From Luteibacter sp. UNCMF331Sha3.1 (lineage in GTDB: Bacteria; Pseudomonadota; Gammaproteobacteria; Xanthomonadales; Rhodanobacteraceae), in the NCBI RefSeq assembly GCF_900109915.1, contig NZ_FOBU01000004.1:99891-163890 (forward strand): 64,000 bases of DNA, written 5' to 3'. Each line of letters opens with the position of its first letter. Position 1 is the first letter of the stretch. The translations under genes and the position numbers were made by a program. The notes beneath the pieces are model-generated. The model had not been told where the DNA came from. It did no database searches and worked only from the letters and a program-made list of their open reading frames with translations. Below are positions 17,103-26,817 of the stretch, in pieces.

Positions 17103-19220
17103 GTGATTCGTCGTCCGGCTCCGATCGTCGCCTCGCCGCCCGCGGATCCCGGCCGCACGCCGCTGACGTCGCTCGGCGGCGTGGGGCCAGCGCTCGCCGA
17201 GGCGCTGGGACGGCTCGGCATCCGGACGGTGCAGGACCTCTGGTTCCATCTCCCGCTGCGCTACGAGGACCGCACGCGCGTAGTGCCGATCGCGGACCTG
17301 CGCCCGGGCGATCGCGCGCAGGTCGAAGGCACCGTCGACTTCGTGGAGCGCGGCTTTCGTTTCCGTCCGCAGCTGAAGGTGATCCTCGGCGACGCATCGG
17401 GCGGCGCGTTGCTGCTGCGCTTCTTCCATTTCCGCAAGTCGCAGGTCGACCAGCTGCCGAAGGGCACCCGTCTTCTCGTGTTCGGCGAGGTGCGCCAGGG
17501 GCCGCAGGGTCTGGAGATGGTGCATCCACAGTACCAGCGGATCGAGGCGGACGATCCGGTCGTCGTCGACGAACGGCTGACGCCCGTGTACCCAACCACC
17601 GAAGGCCTCGGTGCGAAACGCCTCGCCGGCGTCGTCGCGCGCGCGCTCGCGTACCTGCCCGCGGACGATCGCCTCGAACTGCTGCCGGACGGCATCGCGT
17701 TGCCGCCAGGCATGACGTCGCTGCGCGACGCGCTGCTCTACGTGCACAGGCCTCCGCCGGAGGTCGATCTGCGCCAGCTCGGCGAAGGCGGCCATCCCGC
17801 GCAGAAGCGCCTCGCGTTCGAAGAGCTGCTGACGCAGCACCTCACGTTGCGACGCATGCGCGCGGCGGTGAAGGAGCGCAAGGCGCCGGCGCTGAAGAGC
17901 GCGGGCACGCTTCGCGAGCGGCTGCTCGCGGGGCTTCCGTTTCCGCTCACGGGTGCGCAGACACGTGTGTCGAAAGAGGTCGCGCGCGATCTGGTACGTG
18001 CGCATCCCATGCTGCGCCTCGTGCAGGGCGACGTCGGCAGCGGCAAGACGGTCGTCGCGGCGCTGGCCGCCGTCGCCGCCGTGGAAGCCGGCTACCAGGT
18101 GGCATTGATGGCGCCGACGGAGTTGCTTGCCGAGCAGCACCTGCGCAACTTCCGTGCGTGGCTCGAGCCACTCGGGCTCACGGTCGAGTGGCTCGCGGGC
18201 AAGGTGCAGGGCAGGGCGCGCAAGACCGCGCTGGGTCACGCCGCGAGTGGCAGCGCGCACGTCGTGGTCGGTACGCACGCGCTGATGCAGGAGGGCGTCG
18301 CGTTCGCGAAGCTCGGCCTCGTCATCGTCGACGAACAGCACCGGTTCGGCGTGCACCAGCGTCTGGCGCTGCGCGACAAGGGCGCCGAGGGCGACCTGAT
18401 TCCGCACCAGCTCGTGCTCACGGCCACGCCGATCCCGCGCACCCTCGCCATGAGCGCGTACGCCGACCTCGACGTCTCCTCCATCGACGAGCTGCCGCCC
18501 GGGCGCACGCCCGTGCAGACGGCGGCGATCTCGAACGAGCGTCGCTACGACGTCATGGAGCGCATCGAGGCCGCCTGCCTGCAGGGTCGCCAGGTCTACT
18601 GGGTGTGCACGCTGATCGAAGAATCCGAACAGCTCGTGGCGCAGGCCGCCGAAGTGGCGCACGCCGAACTCACCACCGCGTTGCCCGATCTCGCGGTGGG
18701 CCTGATCCACGGCCGCATGAAGCCGAAGGAAAAACAGGCCGTCATGGATGCGTTCAAGGCCGGCGAACTCGCGGTGCTGGTCGCCACGACCGTGATCGAG
18801 GTCGGCGTGGACGTGCCCAACGCGAGCCTCATGGTGATCGAGAACAGCGAACGCCTTGGCCTGGCACAGCTACACCAGCTGCGCGGCCGCGTCGGTCGCG
18901 GCTCCGTGGCGTCGAACTGCGTGTTGCTCTATCAGACGCCGCTGTCGCGGCTGGCGAAGGAGCGCCTGCAGGTCATGCGGGAAACGAACGACGGGTTCCG
19001 CATCGCCGAGAAGGACCTCGAACTGCGTGGCCCCGGCGAAGTGCTCGGCACCCGCCAGACGGGCCAGCTCCAGTTCCGCATCGCCGATCTCGCGCGCGAC
19101 GCGCATCTGATGCCCGACGTGCAGCGCGTGGCGGAAGCCATGATGAAACACCACCCCGACCGCTGCGAACGCCTGATCGCCCGCTGGGTCGGCGACGCCG
19201 CCCGTTACGTCGACGCCTGA
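17103..19220 (+). CDS. recG: ATP-dependent DNA helicase RecG (705 aa)
   Basis: Branch-migrating helicase acting at stalled forks. N-terminal wedge/OB domain (about 55-180) after an HhH-like start ([19 protein letters not shown]), then SF2 motor domains: Walker [16 protein letters not shown] box, [10 protein letters not shown], and motif [13 protein letters not shown]. The GTG at 17103 is 16 bp after the ridA stop; the nearest Shine-Dalgarno-like AAGGA is rather far, so translation may depend on coupling. Length typical. Confidence 0.95.
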   Translation: MIRRPAPIVASPPADPGRTPLTSLGGVGPALAEALGRLGIRTVQDLWFHLPLRYEDRTRVVPIADLRPGDRAQVEGTVDFVERGFRFRPQLKVILGDASGGALLLRFFHFRKSQVDQLPKGTRLLVFGEVRQGPQGLEMVHPQYQRIEADDPVVVDERLTPVYPTTEGLGAKRLAGVVARALAYLPADDRLELLPDGIALPPGMTSLRDALLYVHRPPPEVDLRQLGEGGHPAQKRLAFEELLTQHLTLRRMRAAVKERKAPALKSAGTLRERLLAGLPFPLTGAQTRVSKEVARDLVRAHPMLRLVQGDVGSGKTVVAALAAVAAVEAGYQVALMAPTELLAEQHLRNFRAWLEPLGLTVEWLAGKVQGRARKTALGHAASGSAHVVVGTHALMQEGVAFAKLGLVIVDEQHRFGVHQRLALRDKGAEGDLIPHQLVLTATPIPRTLAMSAYADLDVSSIDELPPGRTPVQTAAISNERRYDVMERIEAACLQGRQVYWVCTLIEESEQLVAQAAEVAHAELTTALPDLAVGLIHGRMKPKEKQAVMDAFKAGELAVLVATTVIEVGVDVPNASLMVIENSERLGLAQLHQLRGRVGRGSVASNCVLLYQTPLSRLAKERLQVMRETNDGFRIAEKDLELRGPGEVLGTRQTGQLQFRIADLARDAHLMPDVQRVAEAMMKHHPDRCERLIARWVGDAARYVDA

Positions 19221-19225
19221 TCCAG

Positions 19226-19239
19226 GGCTGGCTCCCACC
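19226..19239. repeat. Palindromic repeat remnant, copy D
   Basis: Only the right-arm signature GGCTGGCTCCCACC is present, 5 bp after the recG stop codon. Confidence 0.4.
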
Positions 19240-19243
19240 GGTT

Positions 19244-20209
19244 TCAGGCCAACCCGAGGTGTCGCCGCACCTCCGCCGCGATCGTCGCCGTTTCCCGCAG
19301 TGGTCGCTGGCGCGCTTCCGTCCGCGCGTCGATGTCGTGCAGCAGTCCGGCCGCGCGCAGCTCCGCGTGGAATCGCCCGAGCTTTTCCGGCAAGGGGGCC
19401 GCGACGATCGTATGCACCGGCCGCCCCGTGGCACACGCCTCCGAGAGCATGTTCACCGAATCGGGGGTCACGACGAGACGGTCGGCCCAGCCGAGGATGC
19501 CGGGGTACGGATTCGCGCCATCGGCGCTGCCCGTCCACACCACGCCGCGCAATCCCGCGAACGCTTCGCGCAGCCGGGGCAGGACCGCCGCGGGCGTCCG
19601 ACGCGACACGACCACGAGCACCGAACCGCCGTCGGCCGCATGGCGGACCCGCACCGCGGCGGCGAATGCGTCGACCGCGTTCGCATCCAGCGGCGTACCG
19701 CGCCGTTCCCCGCCGATCAGCACACCGAGGCGCGGACCGGGGAGGTTCGCGAACTGCGCGAACGCGCTCCGCCCGTCCTCGAGCCATGCATCGTCGATCG
19801 GATTCAGCGAGCCCAGGGGGCTCAGCACGTTGTTGCCATGCAACTGGTCGTGTCGCGGTGCGATCACGAGGTCCCAGTGCGACGGATCGAGCCGCGGGTC
19901 GAGGATCTGCACCGCGAGCGTGCGCCCCGCCGACCAGCGGCGGATCTGCCGGGTCGCCCATGCCGCATGGCGGCCGCAACCGATCACGAGCTGGGGCCAT
20001 GGCGGCAGGAGGGCGTCGTCGCCGCGCCCCAGCGCCATGCGCGCTCCCGGCAACAACCGCGGCGCGAACCACGACCAGGGCGCGCGCAGTTCGACGGCGA
20101 GTTCGCGGATCCCCGGCGTCAGGGCCTCCGCGAGGGCCAGCGCCTGCCGCCGGTTGCCGGCGGCGCCATCGGTCACCACCCAGCAGGAATTCGCAGGCAA
20201 GCCGTTCAT
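19244..20209 (-). CDS. Mitochondrial-fission ELM1 family protein, DUF1022 (321 aa)
   Basis: Matches the bacterial ELM1/DUF1022 family: [22 protein letters not shown] at the N-terminus (seen in two parts), IGCGRHAAW, a HDQLHGNNV motif and a C-terminal half with [25 protein letters not shown] resembling a GT-B glycosyltransferase nucleotide-binding site. Bacterial function unknown; an envelope glycosyl-transfer role is a guess from the fold. Convergent with recG (23 bp apart). Confidence 0.8.
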   Translation of the reverse strand: MNGLPANSCWVVTDGAAGNRRQALALAEALTPGIRELAVELRAPWSWFAPRLLPGARMALGRGDDALLPPWPQLVIGCGRHAAWATRQIRRWSAGRTLAVQILDPRLDPSHWDLVIAPRHDQLHGNNVLSPLGSLNPIDDAWLEDGRSAFAQFANLPGPRLGVLIGGERRGTPLDANAVDAFAAAVRVRHAADGGSVLVVVSRRTPAAVLPRLREAFAGLRGVVWTGSADGANPYPGILGWADRLVVTPDSVNMLSEACATGRPVHTIVAAPLPEKLGRFHAELRAAGLLHDIDARTEARQRPLRETATIAAEVRRHLGLA

Positions 20210-20347
20210 GGCACCCCCGGATTCGCGATTGTTGTCGATTTCGGCACAGTTCGTTCCCTGGCTGACCGGTCCACGAAGGGCGTCGTGGCGCTTACACTGT
20301 CGGGATGCCGGTCCCCCGGCGCCTTTTGTCACTGTACAAGGATATCC

Positions 20348-20941
20348 ATGAGTTCTCCGTTGAACGATGTCGCCCTCGACCAGCTCTTCCGCAGCGCGCG
20401 TACCCTCAACGCATGGCTGGACAAGGAAGTGACCGACGAGCAGCTCCGGCAGATCTACGATCTCGCCAGGATGGGCCCGACCTCGGCGAACTCGTCCCCG
20501 ATGCGCATCGTCTTCGTCAAGTCGAAGGATGCGAAGCAGCGCCTGCACCCGTACCTGTCCGAAGGCAACGCCGCCAAGACCATGGCGGCCCCGGTAACCG
20601 CGATCATCGCCACCGACTTCGCCTTCTACGAGAAGCTGCCGCAGCTGTTCCCGCATGCCGACGCGCGCAGCTGGTTCGTCGGCAACGAGGCGCTCGTGCA
20701 GGCGACCGCCACCCGTAACGGTTCGCTCCAGGGGGCCTACGTGATCATGGCCGCCCGCGCGCTGGGGCTCGACTGCGGCCCGATGTCGGGCTACGACCAG
20801 GCAGGCGTCGACGCCGAGTTCTTCGCCGGCACCCAGGTCAGGTCGAACTTCCTCGTGAACATCGGCTACGGCGACCTCGCCAATGGCCTGCACCCCCGCA
20901 ACCCGCGCCTCGACTTCGACGAGGCCGCGCAGATCCTCTGA
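20348..20941 (+). CDS. rutE: RutE-like malonic semialdehyde reductase / nitroreductase (197 aa)
   Basis: FMN-dependent nitroreductase fold. Length and key segments agree with RutE/YdfG-type proteins: [59 protein letters not shown] and [10 protein letters not shown]. In the pyrimidine-degrading Rut pathway RutE reduces malonic semialdehyde to 3-hydroxypropionate, but no other rut gene is here, so the physiological substrate is uncertain. Divergent from the ELM1 gene across 138 bp. Confidence 0.85.
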   Translation: MSSPLNDVALDQLFRSARTLNAWLDKEVTDEQLRQIYDLARMGPTSANSSPMRIVFVKSKDAKQRLHPYLSEGNAAKTMAAPVTAIIATDFAFYEKLPQLFPHADARSWFVGNEALVQATATRNGSLQGAYVIMAARALGLDCGPMSGYDQAGVDAEFFAGTQVRSNFLVNIGYGDLANGLHPRNPRLDFDEAAQIL

Positions 20942-21011
20942 TCCTTTTCCCGCGGCGACCCCGGTCCCGCTGTTGTCTGGCAGTACCCACTCTCACTGCA
21001 GGAGATTCACC

Positions 21012-21599
21012 ATGCGCGCTCTCCGTTACGTCGCCCTCGCGGGCCTGCTCGCCGCCGCCGGCACCGCCGCCGCCGCTCCCGTCACGTACAAGCTCGACCC
21101 GGGCCACACCATGGTCCTGTTCAGCTGGAACCACTTCGGCTTCTCCAACCCGTCGGCCAACCTTGGCCAGGTGGACGGCACGCTCGTCTACGACGAAGCC
21201 GCCCCGACCAAGTCGACCGTCGAAGCCACGCTGCCGCTGACCGGCCTCGACACGTTCGTGCCGAAGCTCGACGAGCACATGAAGTCGGCCGACTTCCTCG
21301 ACGCCGCCAAGTACCCGAACGTCACGTTCAAGAGCACCAAGGTCACGGAAGCCGGCAAGGGCAAGCTCAAGGTCACGGGCGACCTCACCGTCCACGGCGT
21401 GACCAAGCCGGTGACGCTCGACGTCACGCTGAACAAGGTCGGCCCGCACCCGATGATGAAGGTCCAGACGGTCGGCTTCGATGCCACCGCGAAGATCAAG
21501 CGTTCCGATTTCGGCGTCGGTGCCTACGTGCCGAACGTCGGCGACGAGATCACCATCCGCATCACCACCGAAGCGCACGACGCCTCGGCCAAGAAGTAA
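21012..21599 (+). CDS. yceI: YceI family periplasmic lipid-binding protein (195 aa)
   Basis: Signal peptide (about 1-22, ending AAAAP) followed by a YceI lipocalin-like domain: YKLDPGHTMVLFSWNHFGFS, the HMKSADFLDAAKYPNVTFKS segment, and FGVGAYVPNVGDEITIRI near the end. Binds polyisoprenoid-type lipids in characterised homologues. ATG preceded by AGGAGA. Followed by a strong terminator, so it ends its transcript. Confidence 0.92.
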   Translation: MRALRYVALAGLLAAAGTAAAAPVTYKLDPGHTMVLFSWNHFGFSNPSANLGQVDGTLVYDEAAPTKSTVEATLPLTGLDTFVPKLDEHMKSADFLDAAKYPNVTFKSTKVTEAGKGKLKVTGDLTVHGVTKPVTLDVTLNKVGPHPMMKVQTVGFDATAKIKRSDFGVGAYVPNVGDEITIRITTEAHDASAKK

Positions 21600-21621
21600 G
21601 CCGCTCTACGTCGCGAGCAAG

Positions 21622-21656
21622 AAACCCGCGCCAGCCATGGCGCGGGTTTTTTTTGT
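21622..21656 (+). terminator. Rho-independent terminator after yceI
   Basis: Perfect 11-bp stem AAACCCGCGCC / GGCGCGGGTTT with a 6-nt loop, followed by a T run, 22 bp after the stop codon. Confidence 0.92.
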
Positions 21657-21659
21657 TCC

Positions 21660-21728
21660 GGTGGGAGCCAGCCTGCTGGCGAAGGGTGCTCGCGGCAAGC
21701 ATCCATCACGAGCAGGCCGGCTCCCACC
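21660..21728. repeat. Palindromic repeat, copy E
   Basis: Full-length copy: GGTGGGAGCCAGCCTGCTGG at the left and GGCTCCCACC at the right, with a variant centre (GAAGGGTGCTCGCGGCAAGC). Placed directly after the yceI terminator. Confidence 0.75.
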
Positions 21729-21783
21729 ACGGCGTGACCGCACGCCCACTTTTCCAGACGACGCCGCTACTATCGGGGTATCG

Positions 21784-22479
21784 ATGATACCCATCATGCC
21801 GCCGACGCCGCCTCGCATCGCCCTGGTCGAAGACGATCCGGCGTTGCGCGACCGCATCCTCGTACCCGGGCTGCGCGGTTACGGTTTCGATTGCGAGGCG
21901 CTGGGTAGCGCGGCCGCGCTCGCGGACGCGATGGCGCGCGGCTCGTTCGACATCGTGATCCTGGACGTCGGACTGCCCGATGCCAGTGGCTTCGAACTCG
22001 CGCAGCGGCTGCGGCGTGAGTCGAACGTGGGCATCGTCATGCTGACCGGGCGCAACGAGAGTGCCGATCGCATCCGCGGTCTCAACGATGGCGCCGACGC
22101 GTATCTCGCCAAGCCCGTCGACCTCGGCGAACTCGCCGCAACGCTCCACAGTCTTTTACGCCGGCTCCGGCCGGAGGCGCCGATGTCCGGCGGCGGATGG
22201 CGTCTCGACGCGAGCGGCTGGTGCCTGGTGTCACCGCAGGATTGCCGCATCGCGCTGAACGATGCGGAACGCAAGGTGCTCGCCCTGCTGATGGCCTCGC
22301 CCGGCGCGGTGGTCCGTCGCGACGACATGGTCACCGCGCTCACCGACGACATCTACGACTTCGACCCGCACCGGCTCGAAGTGCTGGTGCACCGCCTGCG
22401 CGGCAAGATCGCCGACCGCACCGGCGAAGCCTTGCCCCTGCGCGCCGTGCGCGGTACCGGTTACGTCATGCTCGCCTGA
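21784..22479 (+). CDS. OmpR/PhoB-type response regulator (231 aa)
   Basis: N-terminal receiver (about 10-125) with the phospho-acceptor Asp in IVILDVGLPDASGF, Thr in MLTGRN and Lys in YLAKPVD; C-terminal winged helix (about 145-231, LNDAERKVLALLM...RLEVLVHRLRGKIADR...RAVRGTGYVML). A second ATG at 21796 could be the real start. The 3' end overlaps the convergent histidine kinase gene by 19 bp. The pair probably forms a two-component system controlling the surface genes on the right, though this is inferred only from position. Confidence 0.9.
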   Translation: MIPIMPPTPPRIALVEDDPALRDRILVPGLRGYGFDCEALGSAAALADAMARGSFDIVILDVGLPDASGFELAQRLRRESNVGIVMLTGRNESADRIRGLNDGADAYLAKPVDLGELAATLHSLLRRLRPEAPMSGGGWRLDASGWCLVSPQDCRIALNDAERKVLALLMASPGAVVRRDDMVTALTDDIYDFDPHRLEVLVHRLRGKIADRTGEALPLRAVRGTGYVMLA

Positions 22480-24266
22480 CGCGTCGCGGCCATCCGGCGC
22501 ACGCGCTCTACCAGCGCGGCGGCCGCGAACGGTTTCGGCAGGCAGCTCACCCGGCGCCCGGCATCCTGCAACCGGCGCGCCTCGGCATCCACGCTGGCGG
22601 AAATCAGCACGATCGGCAGATCGATGTCGTCGAGCCACCCGAGCCGGCCGTGCTCCGTGCCCGGAAGGTGGCAGTCGCTGACCACCACTTCGAGCGAGTC
22701 CCCGGCGTCGCACAGGATGCGTCGCGCATCGACCGCGTTGTCGGTCGCGATCGCGACGCACCCCGCCTCGTCCAGCGCGTCGAGCAGCAGGTCGCGCAGC
22801 TCGCCGTCGTCTTCGACGAGCAGCACGCGCACCGCCGCGTGGTCGGCCTGCGCCGGCTCGGGTGGCGCGACCACGGGCAGCCACAGGCGAAAATGCGTGC
22901 CGACACCGGGCTCGCTCGCCACGTCGACCCATCCGCCGACCGCATTGAAGGCATCGCGCACCACGGCGAGGCCGAGCCCGGTACCCGAGCCTGCCGGCTT
23001 GGTCGTGAAATAGGGTTCGAAGATCCGCTGCCGTGTCGCCTCGGTCATGCCTTCGCCGTCGTCGTGCAGTTCCACGAGCAAGCCGTCGGTGTCCGCATGG
23101 CGAAGCGCCGACAGCGTCACGCCGAAGCGGCCGTGCGCCGCCATCGCGTCGCGCGCGTTGGCGGCGATGTTGAGCAGGGAAAGCTCCAGTTGCCCGCGGT
23201 CGATGCACACGTGCGTCGACGCATCGAGCGTGTCGTCGATTTTCACCCGATGGCCATCGCCGAACAGCTGCCGCAGCATCGGCGCGATCTCGCGCATCGC
23301 CGCCCGCACATCGAACACCTCCGGGCGGATCGTCTCGCGCCGGCTGAAACTCAGCAGCTTGCGGCTCACGGCCGCGCCGCGCTGCGCCGCCGCGGCGATG
23401 CCGCGTACCGACTCGCGCAAGCGCTCGGGTTCGTGGGCGTCGCGCGCCTGTTCCGTGTAACCCTCGATGACGGCGAGCACGTTGTTGAAGTCGTGCGCCA
23501 CGCCACCCGCCAGGCGGCCGACGGTTTCCATCTTCTGCGCGTGCAGGAGGTTTTCCTGCGCGTGTTCGCGCGCCGCCATCTCGTCGCGCAGCGTGGCGTT
23601 GCTGGCGGCGAGCGCGCGGGTCAGGCGGCGCGACTCGTCGAGCGCGCCGCGCAACGCGGCGACGCAGCGGTCGACGACGAACGTGATGGCGAAGTAGCTG
23701 ATCGCCAGCGAGGGCAGGTTGGCCGCACCGATCCAGGGGCGCGGATAGGCACGCTCCGACAGCTGCACCACGTCGACGAGTCCGCCGACGCAGAACATCG
23801 CCATCAGCAGCAGGTAGATCGTCCACAGTTCGCGCCGGCCGAGCACGAGCCCGCCCAGCACGATCGTGAGCACCGGATAGGTCTGGTCGAGCAGCTGGCG
23901 CGTGAGCCCGATGGAGAGATACATCGTGGTCAGCGACACGAGCATCGCGCCGGTGAACACCAGCGTCGCACGACGCAGGGCGCCGCGCCGGATCAACCAT
24001 AGGGCCAGGGCCGCGGCACCCCAGACGAGCACGTCCACGCCGACGTCGACCATCACGTCGCGTCGCATCGGCGTGCGCACGATCGCGAGGTGATAGCACC
24101 AGTTCGCGGGCACCGTGGCGAGGATGAAAAGCATCAGGAACTGCAGCACGGGCGCGTGGCGACGCTCGACGGGATCGTCGACGGGAACGTCGCGCAGCCA
24201 GCGCACGAAGACGCGCAGCGCATCGTGGACGGGTCGTGCCGACGTCTGGTGAGGATCGGTGAGCAT
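22461..24266 (-). CDS. Hybrid sensor histidine kinase with C-terminal receiver (601 aa)
   Basis: About six hydrophobic helices occupy residues ~40-200, so sensing is membrane-embedded with no large periplasmic domain. A short coiled coil leads to HisKA/HATPase: H-box GGVAHDFNNVLAVIEGY, N-box LNIAANARDAM, G-boxes DDGEGM and GSGTGLGLAVV. A receiver domain follows (about 475-590, VRVLLVEDD...VVSDCHLPG with the acceptor Asp). Convergent and overlapping by 19 bp with the response regulator; divergent from the adhesin gene across 155 bp. The terminal receiver suggests a phosphorelay. Confidence 0.92.
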   Translation of the reverse strand: MLTDPHQTSARPVHDALRVFVRWLRDVPVDDPVERRHAPVLQFLMLFILATVPANWCYHLAIVRTPMRRDVMVDVGVDVLVWGAAALALWLIRRGALRRATLVFTGAMLVSLTTMYLSIGLTRQLLDQTYPVLTIVLGGLVLGRRELWTIYLLLMAMFCVGGLVDVVQLSERAYPRPWIGAANLPSLAISYFAITFVVDRCVAALRGALDESRRLTRALAASNATLRDEMAAREHAQENLLHAQKMETVGRLAGGVAHDFNNVLAVIEGYTEQARDAHEPERLRESVRGIAAAAQRGAAVSRKLLSFSRRETIRPEVFDVRAAMREIAPMLRQLFGDGHRVKIDDTLDASTHVCIDRGQLELSLLNIAANARDAMAAHGRFGVTLSALRHADTDGLLVELHDDGEGMTEATRQRIFEPYFTTKPAGSGTGLGLAVVRDAFNAVGGWVDVASEPGVGTHFRLWLPVVAPPEPAQADHAAVRVLLVEDDGELRDLLLDALDEAGCVAIATDNAVDARRILCDAGDSLEVVVSDCHLPGTEHGRLGWLDDIDLPIVLISASVDAEARRLQDAGRRVSCLPKPFAAAALVERVRRMAATRQASMT

Positions 24267-24421
24267 TGGTGACCGTGGGTGCGTGTGACGGGAGGATGAC
24301 AAACCTACGATGCCCCGACACCGGCGCAACGCCGGTCGATCAGGACAGTCGGCGCCGGTGCGTGGAAGGGATCCGGGGGGAAGACGGCTGGCGCCACATG
24401 CATTCCTTGGGGAGCGAAAAC

Positions 24422-26788
24422 GTGAGACATCCATATGTGACGTTCGGGCGCCTGCGAATTGCAATGGCGATCGCGGCAGCGCTGCCGGCGCTGGCGCTGG
24501 CAGACGAAGTGAAGACGCCCACGGCCGTGGCGACGACGAAACCGGCCTCCTCCGCGGCCGTGGCGGCGACCGGCGGCGAGTACGTCGCCGTCGATGGCGC
24601 GGGTGACGGGAGCGATGACGCCCTGGTCGCGCCGGGCAGCGACGGCGTCGCCATCGGCGCGGCCAGCAGCGCGATAGGGCTCGCCAGCAGCGCCGTGGGC
24701 TATGCGAGCCAGTCGCTCGCCGACTACACGGTGGCCATGGGCGGCTTCAGCCTCGCCAGCGGCGTCGGTGCCTCGGCGGTCGGCGCGTTCGCCACCGCGA
24801 CGGGCGACAGCGGTGTAGCGCTGGGCTACGGCAGCCTCGCCAGCGGCACCGGCGCGATGGCGTTGGGCGGCTCGGCGGCGGTGCCCGATGCGGACGGTTA
24901 TCTGGTCGACGCGTCCACCAGCGCGACCGGTTACGCGGCGGTCGCGGTCGGCGCGGGCGCCAGCGCGTCGGCGGACTTCGGCCTTGCCGTCGGTGCCGGT
25001 GCGCACGCGGATGGCGACCAGTCGATGGCGGTCGGCCTGTCGGCCCAAGGGATCGGTCCGGCGTCGATGGCGATCGGCCAGTTCGCTTCGGCGGACGGCA
25101 TCTTCGCGCAGGCTATCGGCTACAGTGCCCAGGCGGCAGGCGAGCGGACGCTGGCGGTGGGCGTGGGCACCCGCGCGAACGGCTTTGGACAGACCGCCGT
25201 GGGCGCCAACGCGCTCGCCACGGGTGCGTTCGGCTCGTCGACCGCGGTCGGCTATGCCGCCCAGGCGACGGGTAGCGTCGCGGCGGCGCTGGGTGCGGCG
25301 GCCACGGCGGTGGGCGACAACTCCATCGCGATCGGCGCGGCCCGTGCCAACAGCGCCGATTCGAGCGCCGCGGGATTCGGCGCGCAGGCCTACGGCGTCG
25401 GAAGCATCGCCTTCGGTACGAACGCGCGGACCGGCGGCCAGCGACCGATGCCGCCGGACGACGGTGGCGGCGACCTGCCCTGCATGATCTGCGACGACCT
25501 GCCGGGCACGCTGGACGCCAGTCCGTTCGAGTACGCCGACTATGCGATCGCCGTCGGCGACCGGGCGCAGGCGTTCGGCAACGGTGTGGCGCTGGGTCGC
25601 TCCACGTTGGTGCTCGGCGCCAACGGCGTCGCGCTCGGCGCGGGCTCGTTGGCGGACGCGGACGACACGGTGTCCGTCGGTGCGGCGACGGCCTGGGTCG
25701 ACGGCGAAGGCACGACGCACGACGCGATCACGCGTCGCATCGCCAACGTGCGCGCCGGCATCGATACGAACGACGCGGTCAACGTGGGGCAGCTCACGAG
25801 CGCGTTGCAGGAGGTGTCGGGCGGTGCCGAACTCAACGGCCTCGCCATCGCGGCGGCGTTCGGCGGCGGCGCCTCGTACGCGGGCGGCACGTTCACGGCG
25901 CCGACGTATCTCGTCCAGGGCAACCCGTATGCCGACGTCGGTCGCGCGCTGGAAGCGCTGGACGTCTCCCTGAGCGGCGCGCTGCACGATATCCGGGAAC
26001 TGCAGAACGACGACGGCCACGGTGGCCCGGGCCATGGCGGCCCCGGTCATGGCGACCCCGGGCACGGCGGAGGCAAGGGTCTCGCGCTCGGCGAGGGTGC
26101 GATGGCGCGCGACGGTCGCGATACCGCCATCGGCACCGGTGCCACGGTGAGCGCGGACGGCAGCACGGCCGTGGGCAGTAACGCGACGATCGACGCGGCG
26201 GCGACGAACGCCGTGGCGGTCGGTGCGGACACGCACGTCAGTGCCGCTTCCGGCACGGCGGTGGGGCAGGGTGCGTCCAGCACGGCCGGGAACAGCGTCG
26301 CGCTGGGTGCGGGTTCCGTCGCCGACGAGGCGAACACGGTGTCCGTCGGCAACGTGGGCCAGCAGCGCCGCGTGACCCAGGTCGCCGCGGGTACCGCGGC
26401 GACGGACGCGGCCAATGTCGGCCAGGTGGATCAGGCGCTGCAGAGTGCGAAGAGCTATGCCGACACCGGCGACCGCGCGACGCTCGACGCCGCGAAGCGC
26501 TACACCGATCAGCGCTTCTCGCAATACGACGATCGCTTCCGGGAAGTGGACCGCCGCGTGGATCGCATCGGCGCGATGAGTGCGGCGAGCACGCAGATGG
26601 CGATCAACGCCGCCGGCGCGACGTCGTCCGCGGGTCGCATCGCGGTCGGTGCCGGTGTGCAGGGAGGCCAGAAGGCGCTGTCGCTCGGCTATGCCACGCA
26701 ACTCGGCGAGCGCACGCGCATGAGCATCGGCGGCGCCTTCAGCGGCTCCGAAAACTCGGCGGGCGTCGGCTTCGGCGTCGATCTGTGA
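24422..26788 (+). CDS. YadA-like trimeric autotransporter adhesin (788 aa)
   Basis: Surface adhesin of the type Vc secretion class. The GTG at 24422 follows GGGGAGCG with ideal spacing and gives a compact signal peptide ending ALPALALA; an ATG at 24398 is the alternative. Residues ~60-430 are left-handed YadA-head repeats (AVGYASQSLADYTVAMGG-type 14-mers). A neck/stalk motif IDTNDAVNVGQLTSAL lies at ~447-462. A Gly-His-Pro repeat (~532-550) separates a second, short head (~555-640), a second neck (AATDAANVGQVDQAL, ~656-671), a coiled coil and the YadA anchor (~723-788, ending GVGFGVDL). Just upstream of the secreted protease (29 bp). Confidence 0.9.
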   Translation: MRHPYVTFGRLRIAMAIAAALPALALADEVKTPTAVATTKPASSAAVAATGGEYVAVDGAGDGSDDALVAPGSDGVAIGAASSAIGLASSAVGYASQSLADYTVAMGGFSLASGVGASAVGAFATATGDSGVALGYGSLASGTGAMALGGSAAVPDADGYLVDASTSATGYAAVAVGAGASASADFGLAVGAGAHADGDQSMAVGLSAQGIGPASMAIGQFASADGIFAQAIGYSAQAAGERTLAVGVGTRANGFGQTAVGANALATGAFGSSTAVGYAAQATGSVAAALGAAATAVGDNSIAIGAARANSADSSAAGFGAQAYGVGSIAFGTNARTGGQRPMPPDDGGGDLPCMICDDLPGTLDASPFEYADYAIAVGDRAQAFGNGVALGRSTLVLGANGVALGAGSLADADDTVSVGAATAWVDGEGTTHDAITRRIANVRAGIDTNDAVNVGQLTSALQEVSGGAELNGLAIAAAFGGGASYAGGTFTAPTYLVQGNPYADVGRALEALDVSLSGALHDIRELQNDDGHGGPGHGGPGHGDPGHGGGKGLALGEGAMARDGRDTAIGTGATVSADGSTAVGSNATIDAAATNAVAVGADTHVSAASGTAVGQGASSTAGNSVALGAGSVADEANTVSVGNVGQQRRVTQVAAGTAATDAANVGQVDQALQSAKSYADTGDRATLDAAKRYTDQRFSQYDDRFREVDRRVDRIGAMSAASTQMAINAAGATSSAGRIAVGAGVQGGQKALSLGYATQLGERTRMSIGGAFSGSENSAGVGFGVDL
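26015..26071 (+). repeat. In-frame 15-bp tandem repeat encoding a Gly-His-Gly-Gly-Pro linker
   Basis: Four units code for GHGGP-GHGGP-GHGDP-GHGG. The units differ mostly at third codon positions, so the peptide is conserved more than the DNA. Located between the two head/stalk modules of the adhesin. Four regularly spaced histidines per chain would give twelve in a trimer, a possible metal-binding collar (inference). Confidence 0.8.
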
Positions 26789-26817
26789 CCGCGCGCTTCC
26801 CACCAAGGACATCCTCC

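Noticed and set aside
13907..17221. A 1104-codon open frame on the minus strand opposite rpoZ, spoT and ridA
   Set aside because: Covers three well-conserved genes on the other strand and has low-complexity composition typical of antisense frames in GC-rich DNA.
24398..24421. ATG at 24398 as start of the adhesin
   Set aside because: In frame, but with weaker ribosome spacing and extra polar residues before the signal peptide; GTG 24422 follows GGGGAG. Kept only as an alternative.
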